In this document: piece by piece, positions 1 to 5,768 of the stretch
Position numbering within the stretch: the stretch's first letter is position 1
Layout: the number at the start of each line of letters is the position of its first letter
Assembly (NCBI GenBank): GCA_030146505.1
Contig: JASLCO010000395.1
Coordinates: 1 to 8,282, forward strand
Direction of reading: 5' to 3'
Origin: Moraxellaceae bacterium
GTDB taxonomy: Bacteria; Pseudomonadota; Gammaproteobacteria; Pseudomonadales; Moraxellaceae
Length of the DNA: 8,282 nucleotides
Notes under the pieces: model-generated
The model's database searches: none
What the model saw: the letters and a program-made list of their open reading frames with translations, nothing else
What the model was told of the DNA's origin: nothing
Program-made: the position numbers and the translations under genes

Positions 1-103
1 CCACGTCGCCGGCCTTAATCGCCGCTGCGATGATCACCTCGGGGTGACGCTCGATGACCGACTGGATATAGGCGGCTTCGATCTTGGTCAGGGGCCACGG
101 CAT
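1..103 (-). CDS. Hypothetical protein, N-terminal part (3' end outside window)
   Basis: The frame starts with ATG at 103, sharing one base with the preceding TAA (TAATG), and runs to the left edge without a stop. GGAGG lies about 10 nt upstream, with AAGGG nearer. The 34 visible residues begin MPWPLTKIEAAYIQSVIERH and continue with a hydrophobic helix (EVIIAAAIKAGDV). The two helices could begin a helix-turn-helix or a plain helical bundle, but too little is visible to say. No family recognised. Confidence 0.65.
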   Translation of the reverse strand, partial: MPWPLTKIEAAYIQSVIERHPEVIIAAAIKAGDV

Positions 104-1119
104 TATCGCCCTTCCTCCGTCTCTGCGGGAAGGCGGGAGGCGCGGATGTTTCGGTAGTGGAAGCCGCGCCCTTCCTTGGGCCTGACGACCTGAGCGCCGG
201 CCTCCCAAGTCGGATCCTCGCCGTCGCCGCAGTGCCCGAGATACTCGAACAGCCACGCCGACGGCTCCGCCCCGGCTGCTTCACCTAGGGTGGGGATCAG
301 GGCCAGGATGGCGTCGGCGCTTCGCCAAGCCCTCTTCACGACGGCCTCCGAAGCGGACCCGGTCGGCGATGCCTTGTGGATCTCCCACGCATCGTCAGTG
401 ATCTCCCAGGGGCCTAGATAGGCGGCCGCATAGACAAACCGCGCCACGGCCTCTCGTACTTCTCCCCCTGGAGCGACAGAAGAAGAGGGTTCAGCACTTG
501 CGGCGGACAGCGGCCGGGCGTGGACGGCTTCGCCGCCATCAGCCCAAGCCAAGACTTCGTCGGCGCGTGCCTCGGCACTCGTCAGCCAGTTGACTACCTC
601 ACCGTCCACTATGTGTCCGAACTCGGATATCTGGTCAGCAGCCCGTTTGGTCGCATTTCGCAGGTCTCTTAGCGCCCACAGCATTTCCGGCGGTGCAGCG
701 CTCGGGCTATAGGATCGTGGGTCCATCGCAGCAGAGATTGCGGTTCGCATTACCTCTCGCGCGACCTTGGAAGGCGTATGGGCATCCTTCTGAGGAAGCC
801 AATTCCACACCTCGGCACCACCCATGACGACCGCGAATAGCGCCCTGTCGACCGTTGCGTCATCGACCCTGGTGAGCGGCGCAGTCGCAACCACGCTAGC
901 CTCACCACGCGAACCGCACTGGTATGTCACGCGTTCCGGGATGAATCCTGCTTCTGGCGCAGGGTCCTCACCAGGAGAGCAGCGGCCCTCCTGGCGGGCG
1001 GCGGACCGGATGCGATCGGCCATGATATCGAAGGCCTCCTGAGCCGTTCGGTTCTCGATGCCGATGATGGGGCGCGTCAGTTCGATCAGCGCGCGGTCTT
1101 CGGGCTTCAGGTCAGGCAT
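103..1119 (-). CDS. Large modular phage protein of unknown function (338 aa)
   Basis: A 338-residue protein that looks like a mosaic of modules. The N-terminal part carries PEDRALIELTRPIIGIENRT followed by AQEAFDIMADRIRSA (7-40), a pattern I have seen only in uncharacterised phage proteins. A middle portion with helices (about 100-195, with NWLPQ and NWLTSAEARADEVLAWADGG) leads to a Ser/Ala/Pro-rich linker (204-217). Then come another helical module (VREAVARFVYAAAYLGPWEI, 221-240) and a C-terminal segment with AWLFEYLGHCGDGEDPTW (288-305) and a HYRNIRASRLP end. Three cysteines are scattered without a metal motif. Start chosen: ATG at 1119 with GAGG 9 nt upstream; an ATG at 1128 would add three residues but touches the ribosome binding site. 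TAA shares a base with the next ATG. Function not assignable. Confidence 0.78.
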   Translation of the reverse strand: MPDLKPEDRALIELTRPIIGIENRTAQEAFDIMADRIRSAARQEGRCSPGEDPAPEAGFIPERVTYQCGSRGEASVVATAPLTRVDDATVDRALFAVVMGGAEVWNWLPQKDAHTPSKVAREVMRTAISAAMDPRSYSPSAAPPEMLWALRDLRNATKRAADQISEFGHIVDGEVVNWLTSAEARADEVLAWADGGEAVHARPLSAASAEPSSSVAPGGEVREAVARFVYAAAYLGPWEITDDAWEIHKASPTGSASEAVVKRAWRSADAILALIPTLGEAAGAEPSAWLFEYLGHCGDGEDPTWEAGAQVVRPKEGRGFHYRNIRASRLPAETEEGR

Positions 1120-1249
1120 CGGCGTCATCCTCGTCTTCGGACTCGGGCGTCTGGCAATTGCGCGCGCCGCAGTCCTCGCATTCAGTGTGGGAAAGGTTCG
1201 ACCAGGGGCCGCGCCACGTGACGAGACCGCCACAGCGGGAACATGTCAT
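1112..1249 (-). CDS. Small zinc-ribbon protein (45 aa)
   Basis: This 45-residue frame fills the interval between the coiled-coil gene and the 338-residue gene. It reads MTCSRCGGLVTWRGPWSN, then HTECEDCGARNCQ, then an acidic tail (ESEDEDDADA). Cys3, Cys6, Cys24 and Cys27 form two CxxC knuckles 18 residues apart, the classic zinc-ribbon arrangement, with an extra Cys at 32. ATG at 1249 overlaps the preceding TGA by 4 nt (ATGA); AGGGG lies 7 nt upstream; its TGA at 1114-1112 overlaps the next gene by 8 nt. The paired knuckles and the exact operon fit make it convincing despite its size. Role unknown; nucleic-acid or protein binding is the usual use of such domains. Confidence 0.82.
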   Translation of the reverse strand: MTCSRCGGLVTWRGPWSNLSHTECEDCGARNCQTPESEDEDDADA

Positions 1250-1863
1250 CCTTCCGCCCCTTCAGAAGGGGTGAGAGCGGCGACCGGAGCCTCTTCGATT
1301 TCGCGGCAGACCGCGTCGAACGGCGTCTCATCGTGTTTGTGCTTGAAGCCGAGCGCGTCGATCAGTTCCCACAGGCCGTGGTGCTCGGTCTCGATGTCGT
1401 ACCGGATAGTTACGACGGAGCGGCCATCCTCGTATTCGCCGTCGATGTCCTGTTCAAACTTCTTGGCGTCGGCGACGAAGTTCAGGAACGCTTCGCGGGC
1501 CTCTGCTATCTGGCGGCGGGCGTCGGCGAGGGCGGTTTCTGCCGACCTGGCGCGGTCGAGATATCGGTTGGTGGTCGCGTGCAGTTCATCACGCTGACGG
1601 CGAAGGCCGGCAACGAATGCCATCAGGCCCTTGAAGGCCTTTACCAGGTGGCTATCGCTCAGCCGTTCGTTCTCCCCCTCTAGGCGGGAGAGTTCGGCGA
1701 GGAGAAGGCCGAGGTCGGCGCGGAAGACCTTCGTCGCCCACTGGCCGTTGATTTTGCAATACAGACCTGGCGGGCAGTCCGGACCGGACAGATTGAAATC
1801 ACCAATCAGCCGCTCCTTGGCGGCCTGGATGGTCTCGCCCCGCTCTTTCATGTTCTCGGTCAT
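1246..1863 (-). CDS. Coiled-coil hypothetical protein (205 aa)
   Basis: A 205-residue protein. An N-terminal part with CPPGLYCKINGQW (30-42) is followed by a long charged helix from about 50 to 140, rich in Glu, Arg, Ala and Leu, with heptad-like spacing (LLLAELSRLEGENERL and AETALADARRQIAEAREAF), so it probably forms a coiled coil or oligomer. A small C-terminal module follows, with SVVTIRYDIETEHHGLWEL (149-167) and a FKHKHDETPFDAV segment. I do not recognise a family, although small phage proteins with a Q-A-KERL-x-GDFN start and a coiled coil occur in similar operons. The ATG at 1863 lies 25 nt after the methyltransferase stop with AGGAG about 11 nt upstream. TGA overlaps the next ATG by 4 nt. 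Confidence 0.8.
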   Translation of the reverse strand: MTENMKERGETIQAAKERLIGDFNLSGPDCPPGLYCKINGQWATKVFRADLGLLLAELSRLEGENERLSDSHLVKAFKGLMAFVAGLRRQRDELHATTNRYLDRARSAETALADARRQIAEAREAFLNFVADAKKFEQDIDGEYEDGRSVVTIRYDIETEHHGLWELIDALGFKHKHDETPFDAVCREIEEAPVAALTPSEGAEG

Positions 1864-1888
1864 GGGTGTTGGATCTCCTGGGGAGGGG

Positions 1889-3001
1889 CTAGGCGGCGAG
1901 CTGATTGAGCGGGAGAGCTTCGACCGCGGCGATGCGGCGCCCGATCCAGCGCATGACGTTGACGCCCATGCTGTTGCCGCAGGCGTTGTAGCGATGGGTG
2001 TCCGGCGCGAGCTTTCCCTTCCACGGGATCAGCGTGTAGTCGTCAGGTAGGCCGGTGAGACGCTCGCACTCGATCGGCATCAAGCTGCGAACACCAAAGC
2101 CTCCGGCGAGGAAGACGCGTGAAGATCCGCCCTTCGACACCCGAAGGGTTGGCGCTACGTCATCCCCCTCGAATTCAGCCTGGGCTCCGCCCTCGCGCCC
2201 CCTGACGCTGAAGGCGATCGCTGGGGGCTCGCCACGGACGTGCAGGGTATGACACGGACCGCCCGGCTCGGGCTGGCTGCGGTTGGTCGCGCTAGTGACA
2301 TTACGAGGGTCGAAGGCGACTAGGCCGCCATCGATTTCGAAGTCGGATCCAAGTCCGCCACCGCCTCTAAGGCGGGCAGCAAGTGTGGGGGCAACCGTTT
2401 CCCCCGGCGCTCGGCGCGGCGCAGCAGCCCCCGACAGCGCTGAGCGCTCCAGAAGTACCGCTGCGGCACGTCTCCAGTCACCACGATATCCGACAACGAA
2501 CACACGCCGCCGTCGCTGAGGGATAGCCCGTCCAAAGCCGTCCACTCGGACGAATTGAGCGTCAAGAATTCGGTAGGCGAACCCATACCCGAGTTCGACC
2601 AGCCCCCCGAGGAAGGAACCAAAGTCCCGTCCTCCTCCCGACGACAAGACGCCGGGCACGTTCTCCCAAACCAGCCATCGGGGCCCCAGGCGGTCAGCCA
2701 GCCTAAGATATTCGAGGGCCAACTGACCGCGGCCGTCATCCAGTCCCCCACGGAGACCAGCGACGCTGAAAGACTGGCAAGGTGTTCCTCCGACCAGAAG
2801 GTCGATTGGGTCGTATTGGCCGTCTTGGATCGTCGTGAAGTCGCCATGGAGCGGAACCTGGGGATAGTGGTGGGTGAGGACGGCCCGCGGGAACGCCTCG
2901 ATTTCGGAGAAGAAGGCCGGTTTCCAGCCGAGCGGATGCCAGGCGACCGTCGCCGCTTCGATGCCGCTGCACACGCTGCCGTAGGTGAAGCCCTTACCCA
3001 T
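1889..3001 (-). CDS. DNA cytosine-5 methyltransferase (phage-borne, no restriction partner seen)
   Basis: A complete 370-residue C5-type DNA methyltransferase that transfers a methyl group from S-adenosylmethionine to cytosine. The core motifs are intact: motif I FTYGSVCSGIEAA (5-17, cofactor site), motif IV GGTPCQSFSVAG (71-82, nucleophile Cys75), motif VI ENVPG (113-117), motif VIII QRRRRVFVVG (162-171), motif IX region RLTGLPDDY (314-322) and motif X GNSMGVNVM (342-350). Between VIII and IX lies a Gly-rich variable or target-recognition region of roughly 130 residues with repeated VAPTL-x-x-(R)-x-x-GG segments at about 203-214 and 282-292. ATG at 3001 has GGAGGAG about 7 nt upstream. No restriction endonuclease gene is recognisable next to it apart from the YbcO-type nuclease, so protection of phage DNA from host restriction is the likely role. 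Target sequence cannot be read from the protein. Confidence 0.95.
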   Translation of the reverse strand: MGKGFTYGSVCSGIEAATVAWHPLGWKPAFFSEIEAFPRAVLTHHYPQVPLHGDFTTIQDGQYDPIDLLVGGTPCQSFSVAGLRGGLDDGRGQLALEYLRLADRLGPRWLVWENVPGVLSSGGGRDFGSFLGGLVELGYGFAYRILDAQFVRVDGFGRAIPQRRRRVFVVGYRGDWRRAAAVLLERSALSGAAAPRRAPGETVAPTLAARLRGGGGLGSDFEIDGGLVAFDPRNVTSATNRSQPEPGGPCHTLHVRGEPPAIAFSVRGREGGAQAEFEGDDVAPTLRVSKGGSSRVFLAGGFGVRSLMPIECERLTGLPDDYTLIPWKGKLAPDTHRYNACGNSMGVNVMRWIGRRIAAVEALPLNQLAA

Positions 3002-3467
3002 GTCCCTGCTCCTCCTTGAGGGGGCGGGACTGGAGCTTGCGGCCCTTGGGCCACGGGTCCTTGCGGGCTGGGATGGCGCCGGCGCTCTCCAGCTTCCGCG
3101 ACGGCCATGCGGTCTTGCGCTTGGCGATGGGTTTCTTGGGGCGTGATCTCGGCGGCGGAAGGGTGGAGGCCACAGACACGGCGATGGTCAGAAGGCCAGA
3201 GGTCCAGAGCCACATCTGGGTTCGCCAATAGGCAGCCATCCAGAAGGCCCGCTTCTCGTCGCGCGACCACTTGTTGCCTTGGTCAAGCTCGTAGTGGCAC
3301 TTCAGAGAGCACAGGGCGGCCCACATGAAGTCGGGGTTCTTACTCCCCATCGACTTGCCCTCGTTTCGATGGGCCGGGACGACGTCGCCTTCGTTGACCT
3401 TGCCGCACGCCATGCAATGCGGGGCGAACTGAGCCAGGGACAGGAGTTGAGGGTTCTCGTACTTCAC
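2994..3467 (-). CDS. YbcO/DUF1364-type phage nuclease with basic C-terminal tail
   Basis: A 157-residue protein resembling the YbcO (DUF1364) family, putative metal-dependent nucleases of the beta-beta-alpha-metal type encoded in lambdoid prophages near the Holliday-junction resolvase RusA. Visible motifs are HCMAC (17-21), VVPAHRN (29-35, His33 a candidate catalytic or metal residue), KSMGSKNPDF (38-47), ALCSLKCHYELDQG (51-64) and SRDEKRAFW (68-76). Most relatives have Cys-x2-Cys-His at the second knuckle, whereas here it is Cys53-x3-Cys57-His58, one residue longer. After an aromatic stretch (about 76-95), the C-terminal 55 residues are Pro/Lys/Arg-rich, with two loose copies of a WP-(S/KG)-RKL-(E/Q)S motif, and may bind DNA. 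GTG start at 3467. Its 3' end overlaps the methyltransferase start by 8 nt. Confidence 0.78.
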   Translation of the reverse strand: MKYENPQLLSLAQFAPHCMACGKVNEGDVVPAHRNEGKSMGSKNPDFMWAALCSLKCHYELDQGNKWSRDEKRAFWMAAYWRTQMWLWTSGLLTIAVSVASTLPPPRSRPKKPIAKRKTAWPSRKLESAGAIPARKDPWPKGRKLQSRPLKEEQGHG

Positions 3468-3790
3468 CGGACCTTCTCCAGCGCCCGCTGATCGGCCGAC
3501 AAGGTTCGCCATCCATCGAGCACAGCGTTGGCTGCTTCCCGCTTGTCCTTGGCCTCGAAATAGGCTTTGGCGATGAGGCGATAGTTCTCCAGCGCCTCGA
3601 TGTATTCTGGCGACCGGATAGCCTCGTTCTCGCGCTCGCTGACAGTCTTGGCGTTAGAGGCTGAGACCGCCTTAGCCAGGACGACTTTCAGGTTCTTGTC
3701 GGCGAACTCGTAGGCCGCTCGCGCCGTGGCGTGGTCGGAGCTCATGAGAATGTCGAAGGCGCGCTGGACGTGGCTTTCCGGGATTTTCAT
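3464..3790 (-). CDS. Helical phage protein of the recombination module (108 aa)
   Basis: A 108-residue, almost wholly helical protein. It starts MKIPESHVQRAFDIL, contains ATARAAYEFADKNLKVVLAK (about 22-41), SERENEAIRSPEYIEALENY (51-70), and ends in a Lys/Arg/Glu-rich helix with LDGWRTLSADQRALEKVR. A protein of this general shape (A-R-AA-x-E, then R-x-x-EA-x-x-S-x-EY) often sits beside Rad52- or Erf-type recombinase genes in phages, as far as I recall; function unknown, a scaffold or loading factor is a guess. The start is the ATG at 3790, sharing a base with the preceding TGA. A GTG one codon earlier is possible. Its TGA overlaps the next gene's GTG by 4 nt. Confidence 0.8.
   Translation of the reverse strand: MKIPESHVQRAFDILMSSDHATARAAYEFADKNLKVVLAKAVSASNAKTVSERENEAIRSPEYIEALENYRLIAKAYFEAKDKREAANAVLDGWRTLSADQRALEKVR
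3475..3479 (-). promoter_or_regulatory. Ribosome binding site for the GTG-started nuclease gene
   Basis: On the minus strand GGAGA (continuing as AGAAGG) lies 7 nt before the GTG at 3467. The open frame extends upstream to an ATG-like position at 3512, but the extra 15 residues overlap the preceding gene, and the 4-nt GTGA overlap is the pattern used elsewhere in this operon. Confidence 0.6.
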
Positions 3791-4323
3791 CACTTCACCC
3801 GCACGGTGAGGACACGGCCACCATTCGACAAGCGAGCGCCGGGGATCTCTGACCCCGCTTCCAGGGCTTCCTTGATCGCCTTCTTGTCGGCTTCCTTCTT
3901 GGTCTTGACGTAGGCCTCGGAGAGCTTCTCGACGTCGAAGTCGTCAGCGTAGATAACCGAAGCGCTGGCGTCTCGAATGGAGACCGTCGCTTCAGGGCGC
4001 TCGACCTTCTTGAGGCCGACAGCGTCCATGAACCGCGCCAGGGCCGTACGAGCCCACTTCACACGCTCGCTGTAGCGTTCGCGACGGCCGGCGAAGTCAG
4101 CCTCCACGACCTTCAGTGCGTCGGCGCTGGCCTCTTGCAGCGCCATCCAGCGGAGAAGGCGCGAGACCTTGTCCATGACGTCGGTTTCGCCTTCGATCAT
4201 GTCGTTCATCAGATCGTCGTCATCACCAAAGCCCATGGCCTTCAGGTGGTCGACAAGCTGAGAGACGACATGCGCCTCGTAGGCCAGATCGTCGGGTCGG
4301 ATCAGTTCCTTTACAGCGCCCAT
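3790..4323 (-). CDS. Siphovirus Gp157-family protein
   Basis: A 177-residue protein with the features of the Gp157 family (Sipho_Gp157), usually found beside phage annealing proteins. It has a long helical N-terminal half, acidic at 34-46 with DDDD, and a probable coiled coil to about 100. Then come LKKVERPEATVSIRDAS (104-120), strand VIYADDFDVEKL, and the signature KEADKKAIKEALEAGSEIPG (143-162) ending in a basic beta strand (GRVLTVRVK). The first known member, in a streptococcal phage, was linked to phage resistance; the present role is more likely in DNA recombination or replication. ATG at 4323 overlaps the recombinase TAA by one base with GGAGG 7 nt upstream. TGA at 3792-3790. Confidence 0.88.
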   Translation of the reverse strand: MGAVKELIRPDDLAYEAHVVSQLVDHLKAMGFGDDDDLMNDMIEGETDVMDKVSRLLRWMALQEASADALKVVEADFAGRRERYSERVKWARTALARFMDAVGLKKVERPEATVSIRDASASVIYADDFDVEKLSEAYVKTKKEADKKAIKEALEAGSEIPGARLSNGGRVLTVRVK

Positions 4324-4955
4324 TACGCGGCCTCCTTACGAGTGGACTTCTCGGCGTCGGCCTTGCCGGACTTCCACATCGCAACCAGATGCGCCCGGTC
4401 CTCCTTCGTCATGGCCTCCAGGGCGGACTTGTTCTTTTCGCCCCACTCATCGTAATCGGCCGGGGTGCGACACATGATCAGCGACGCCTCTCCAGCGACC
4501 ACAGCAGCGGAGCGGGGCGGTGGCTCATCAGCGACGTTCGCCTTGGCCTTGTCGTAGAGCGCCAGGCCGAAGGGATTGCCGAAGGTCATCAGCGCCCGTT
4601 TCATGGCGTCGCTCTCGGCTTCCTTCAGGGCTCCCTCGTGGGCCATGTCCACGTCGCGGTCGATACCGGAGCCGAAGCCGCATCCCTCACGGATGATGAC
4701 GCGCTCCTTCGCGAAGACGGTGATCCGGACGCGGGCGCTGTAGCCAACACGCCACTTGCCATCGACGAGACGCGGCTCGCCAAGCTGACGAAGATCCACC
4801 GTCTCGCGGTTCCAGGCATCGAATCCGAAGATACGGTTGCACTCGGCGATCGCATGCCAAGCCTCGACGTAGTCGAAACCGCGCGGGTTCTTTTTGACGT
4901 TCGCCGTGCTAAGGGGCGCGCCAAGGGCCTTAATCTGTTCGTCAGTGAAGCTCAC
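4323..4955 (-). CDS. Rad52-family single-strand annealing protein
   Basis: A 210-residue protein of the Rad52/Rad22 superfamily, the phage recombinases that coat single-stranded DNA and anneal complementary strands. From the GTG start it reads MSFTDEQIKALGAPL, then GFDYVEAWHAIAECNRIFGFDAW (27-49), the strand-rich core with RVGYSARVRITV (69-80), GCGFGSGID (91-99), and the diagnostic helix-and-turn region HEGALKEAESDAMKRAL plus TFGNPFGLALYD (106-135). After a Pro-rich linker near 143-148 comes a helical, Lys/Glu-rich C-terminal region of about 60 residues that is typically variable and may bind partners. It is followed directly, with a one-base TAATG overlap, by a Gp157-family gene, a common pairing in phage recombination modules. 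No exonuclease or SSB gene is visible nearby. Confidence 0.9.
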   Translation of the reverse strand: MSFTDEQIKALGAPLSTANVKKNPRGFDYVEAWHAIAECNRIFGFDAWNRETVDLRQLGEPRLVDGKWRVGYSARVRITVFAKERVIIREGCGFGSGIDRDVDMAHEGALKEAESDAMKRALMTFGNPFGLALYDKAKANVADEPPPRSAAVVAGEASLIMCRTPADYDEWGEKNKSALEAMTKEDRAHLVAMWKSGKADAEKSTRKEAA

Positions 4956-5127
4956 TGGCGTCCTCCTGTTCTCGCTCCAGCGCAGCGGCGTCAGCCTCCA
5001 GGCGAGCGGCGATTTGGGTGTACTCGGCGGACCAAGCCGGGACCGGACATTCACCAGCCCAGCGGCGATACATGGCGGCGTCTTCGCGCTTGATGAGGAC
5101 GCCCTGGCGCTTGGCGAGCGGGCTCAC
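4942..5127 (-). CDS. Small hypothetical protein upstream of the annealing protein (61 aa)
   Basis: A 61-residue protein starting from GTG (MSPLAKRQGVLIKRED) with a YRRWAGECPVPAW segment in the middle and a Glu/Ala-rich, probably coiled-coil helix at the end (about 38-58). It overlaps the preceding stop by 4 nt (GTGA) and runs 14 nt into the Rad52-family gene, whose ribosome binding site it contains. An ATG at 5073 would give a 43-residue product but lacks a good ribosome binding site. No family is recognised. Its fixed position directly in front of the recombinase suggests a small partner or merely a coupling leader for it; neither can be decided from sequence. Confidence 0.75.
   Translation of the reverse strand: MSPLAKRQGVLIKREDAAMYRRWAGECPVPAWSAEYTQIAARLEADAAALEREQEDASELH
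4962..4967 (-). promoter_or_regulatory. Strong ribosome binding site for the GTG-started annealing protein
   Basis: On the minus strand AGGAGG lies 6 nt before the GTG at 4955, inside the end of the 61-residue gene. It favours this GTG over an upstream in-frame start at 5054, which would add 33 residues that overlap the preceding gene and do not resemble the family. Confidence 0.78.
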
Positions 5128-5387
5128 TTCACCCTCCGACGAAGCTGCGCCCCGATCAGGAACACGCACCCAGCCACGATGAGCAGGTAGACCGTCATCG
5201 CCCGTTCCGGGTTGGACATGAGGAGGAACATCACTCCGAAGACGCCCAAAGCGACGCAGACCGTCAGGAACAGGATCAGGTGACGCAAGTCCTTCCAGAA
5301 CAAGGTCTGGTCGATCCCGTGCGGGGCGTGGCGTGACACACGCTCCCGCTTGTTGGTGGATGTCACGCTGGAATGGGTGGTGGACAT
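5124..5387 (-). CDS. Small two-helix membrane protein (87 aa)
   Basis: An 87-residue protein with a hydrophilic, Ser/Thr- and Arg-rich N-terminus (about 1-33), a first hydrophobic helix at about 36-57 (beginning HLILFLTVCVALGVFGVMF), a short SNPER turn, a second helix at about 64-81, and a basic end QLRRRVK. Both ends are positively charged, which suggests N-in/C-in topology. Size and topology would allow a holin, but no lysis genes are nearby and the setting is a recombination/accessory operon, so I call it only a membrane protein. The ATG at 5387 lies 5 nt after the upstream stop and lacks a clear Shine-Dalgarno sequence, so translation may depend on coupling. Its TGA overlaps the next gene's GTG by 4 nt. 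Confidence 0.78.
   Translation of the reverse strand: MSTTHSSVTSTNKRERVSRHAPHGIDQTLFWKDLRHLILFLTVCVALGVFGVMFLLMSNPERAMTVYLLIVAGCVFLIGAQLRRRVK
5133..5137 (-). promoter_or_regulatory. Ribosome binding site that fixes a GTG start
   Basis: On the minus strand GGAGG lies 5 nt before the GTG at 5127. The only ATG further down this short gene (5073) has no comparable site, so GTG is the likely start. The site is inside the 3' end of the membrane-protein gene. Confidence 0.7.
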
Positions 5388-5392
5388 GGCCG

Positions 5393-5740
5393 TCAGTCCG
5401 CAGCGCGCCGGAAGCCCTCGGGCGTGTATTCGCGCTGCCGGCGGATCTCGTAGATGCCCGGCTCGATCTGGATGGCCTCATGGGTGTCGTGCGAGCGCTG
5501 ATGCTCGACATTCACCGGTTCGGCGCCGTCGACGACCAGCCACGAACGGAAGGTGTCCTGGCGATCCTGGAAGAAGCGCACCGTCGGTCGCTCCATGACC
5601 ACGTGATTGTGGCCAGTCTCGCTGTGAGCCAGGACATAGGCGCCGTTCTCAGCCTTGACGGCTTCGGCCTGAGCCGGAAGCGCGTCGATGCGGCGGAGAA
5701 GAAGATCGCCTTGGGCGGCGCTGTTGATGAAGGTCTTCAT
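5393..5740 (-). CDS. Conserved hypothetical protein with HSETGHNH motif
   Basis: A 115-residue protein. It opens MKTFINSAAQGDLLLRRIDA, has AHSETGHNHVV at residues 38-48, a beta-rich segment WLVVDGAEPVNVEH (67-80), a further His pair in HDTHEAI (84-90), and LEPG-like IEPGIYEIRRQREYTPEG (92-109). The histidines at 39, 44, 46, 80, 84 and 87 could bind a metal or form an active site. This layout (QGDLLL-x-R-x-DALP, H-x-E-x-GH-x-H, EPG-x-Y-x-(V/I)RRQREY-x-P) is one I associate with uncharacterised phage and actinobacterial proteins, sometimes near DUF6745 genes; that pairing is from memory. The ATG at 5740 has AAGGA about 8 nt upstream in a 28-nt gap, the longest in the window. No enzymatic activity can be assigned. 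Confidence 0.82.
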   Translation of the reverse strand: MKTFINSAAQGDLLLRRIDALPAQAEAVKAENGAYVLAHSETGHNHVVMERPTVRFFQDRQDTFRSWLVVDGAEPVNVEHQRSHDTHEAIQIEPGIYEIRRQREYTPEGFRRAAD

Positions 5741-5768
5741 GGTGGTGTTCCTTGGTTGAAGCTGATGG

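Noticed and set aside
15..284. Minus-strand open frame of 89 residues at the left end
   Set aside because: It is out of phase with the end of the 338-residue gene and the coupled start at 103; composition is Arg/Ser/Pro-rich, typical of a shadow.
1182..1244. Alternative short frame starting at the ATG at 1244, overlapping the zinc-ribbon gene
   Set aside because: It would give only 20 residues with no motif, whereas the frame from 1249 carries two CxxC pairs and fits both neighbours.
1243..1683. Plus-strand open frames opposite the coiled-coil gene (including 1058-1597)
   Set aside because: They have no operon fit, no ribosome binding site and no recognisable motif; the minus-strand gene matches the spacing and coupling pattern of the operon.
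2320..3270. Second minus-strand open frame of 316 residues over the methyltransferase
   Set aside because: It is out of phase with an intact C5 methyltransferase that shows all core motifs; its own translation is Arg/Ser/Pro-rich with no recognisable motif.
4389..5093. Plus-strand open frame of 234 residues opposite the annealing protein
   Set aside because: The opposite strand encodes a clear Rad52-family protein; long antisense frames are expected in high-GC DNA.
5124..5387. Holin assignment for the two-helix membrane protein
   Set aside because: Topology would fit, but there is no endolysin or spanin gene near it and the neighbours are recombination and accessory genes.
5741..5768. Possible internal promoter or terminator in the longest intergenic gap
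   Set aside because: The 28 nt contain a ribosome binding site for the downstream gene but no inverted repeat with a T-run and no recognisable -35/-10 pair.
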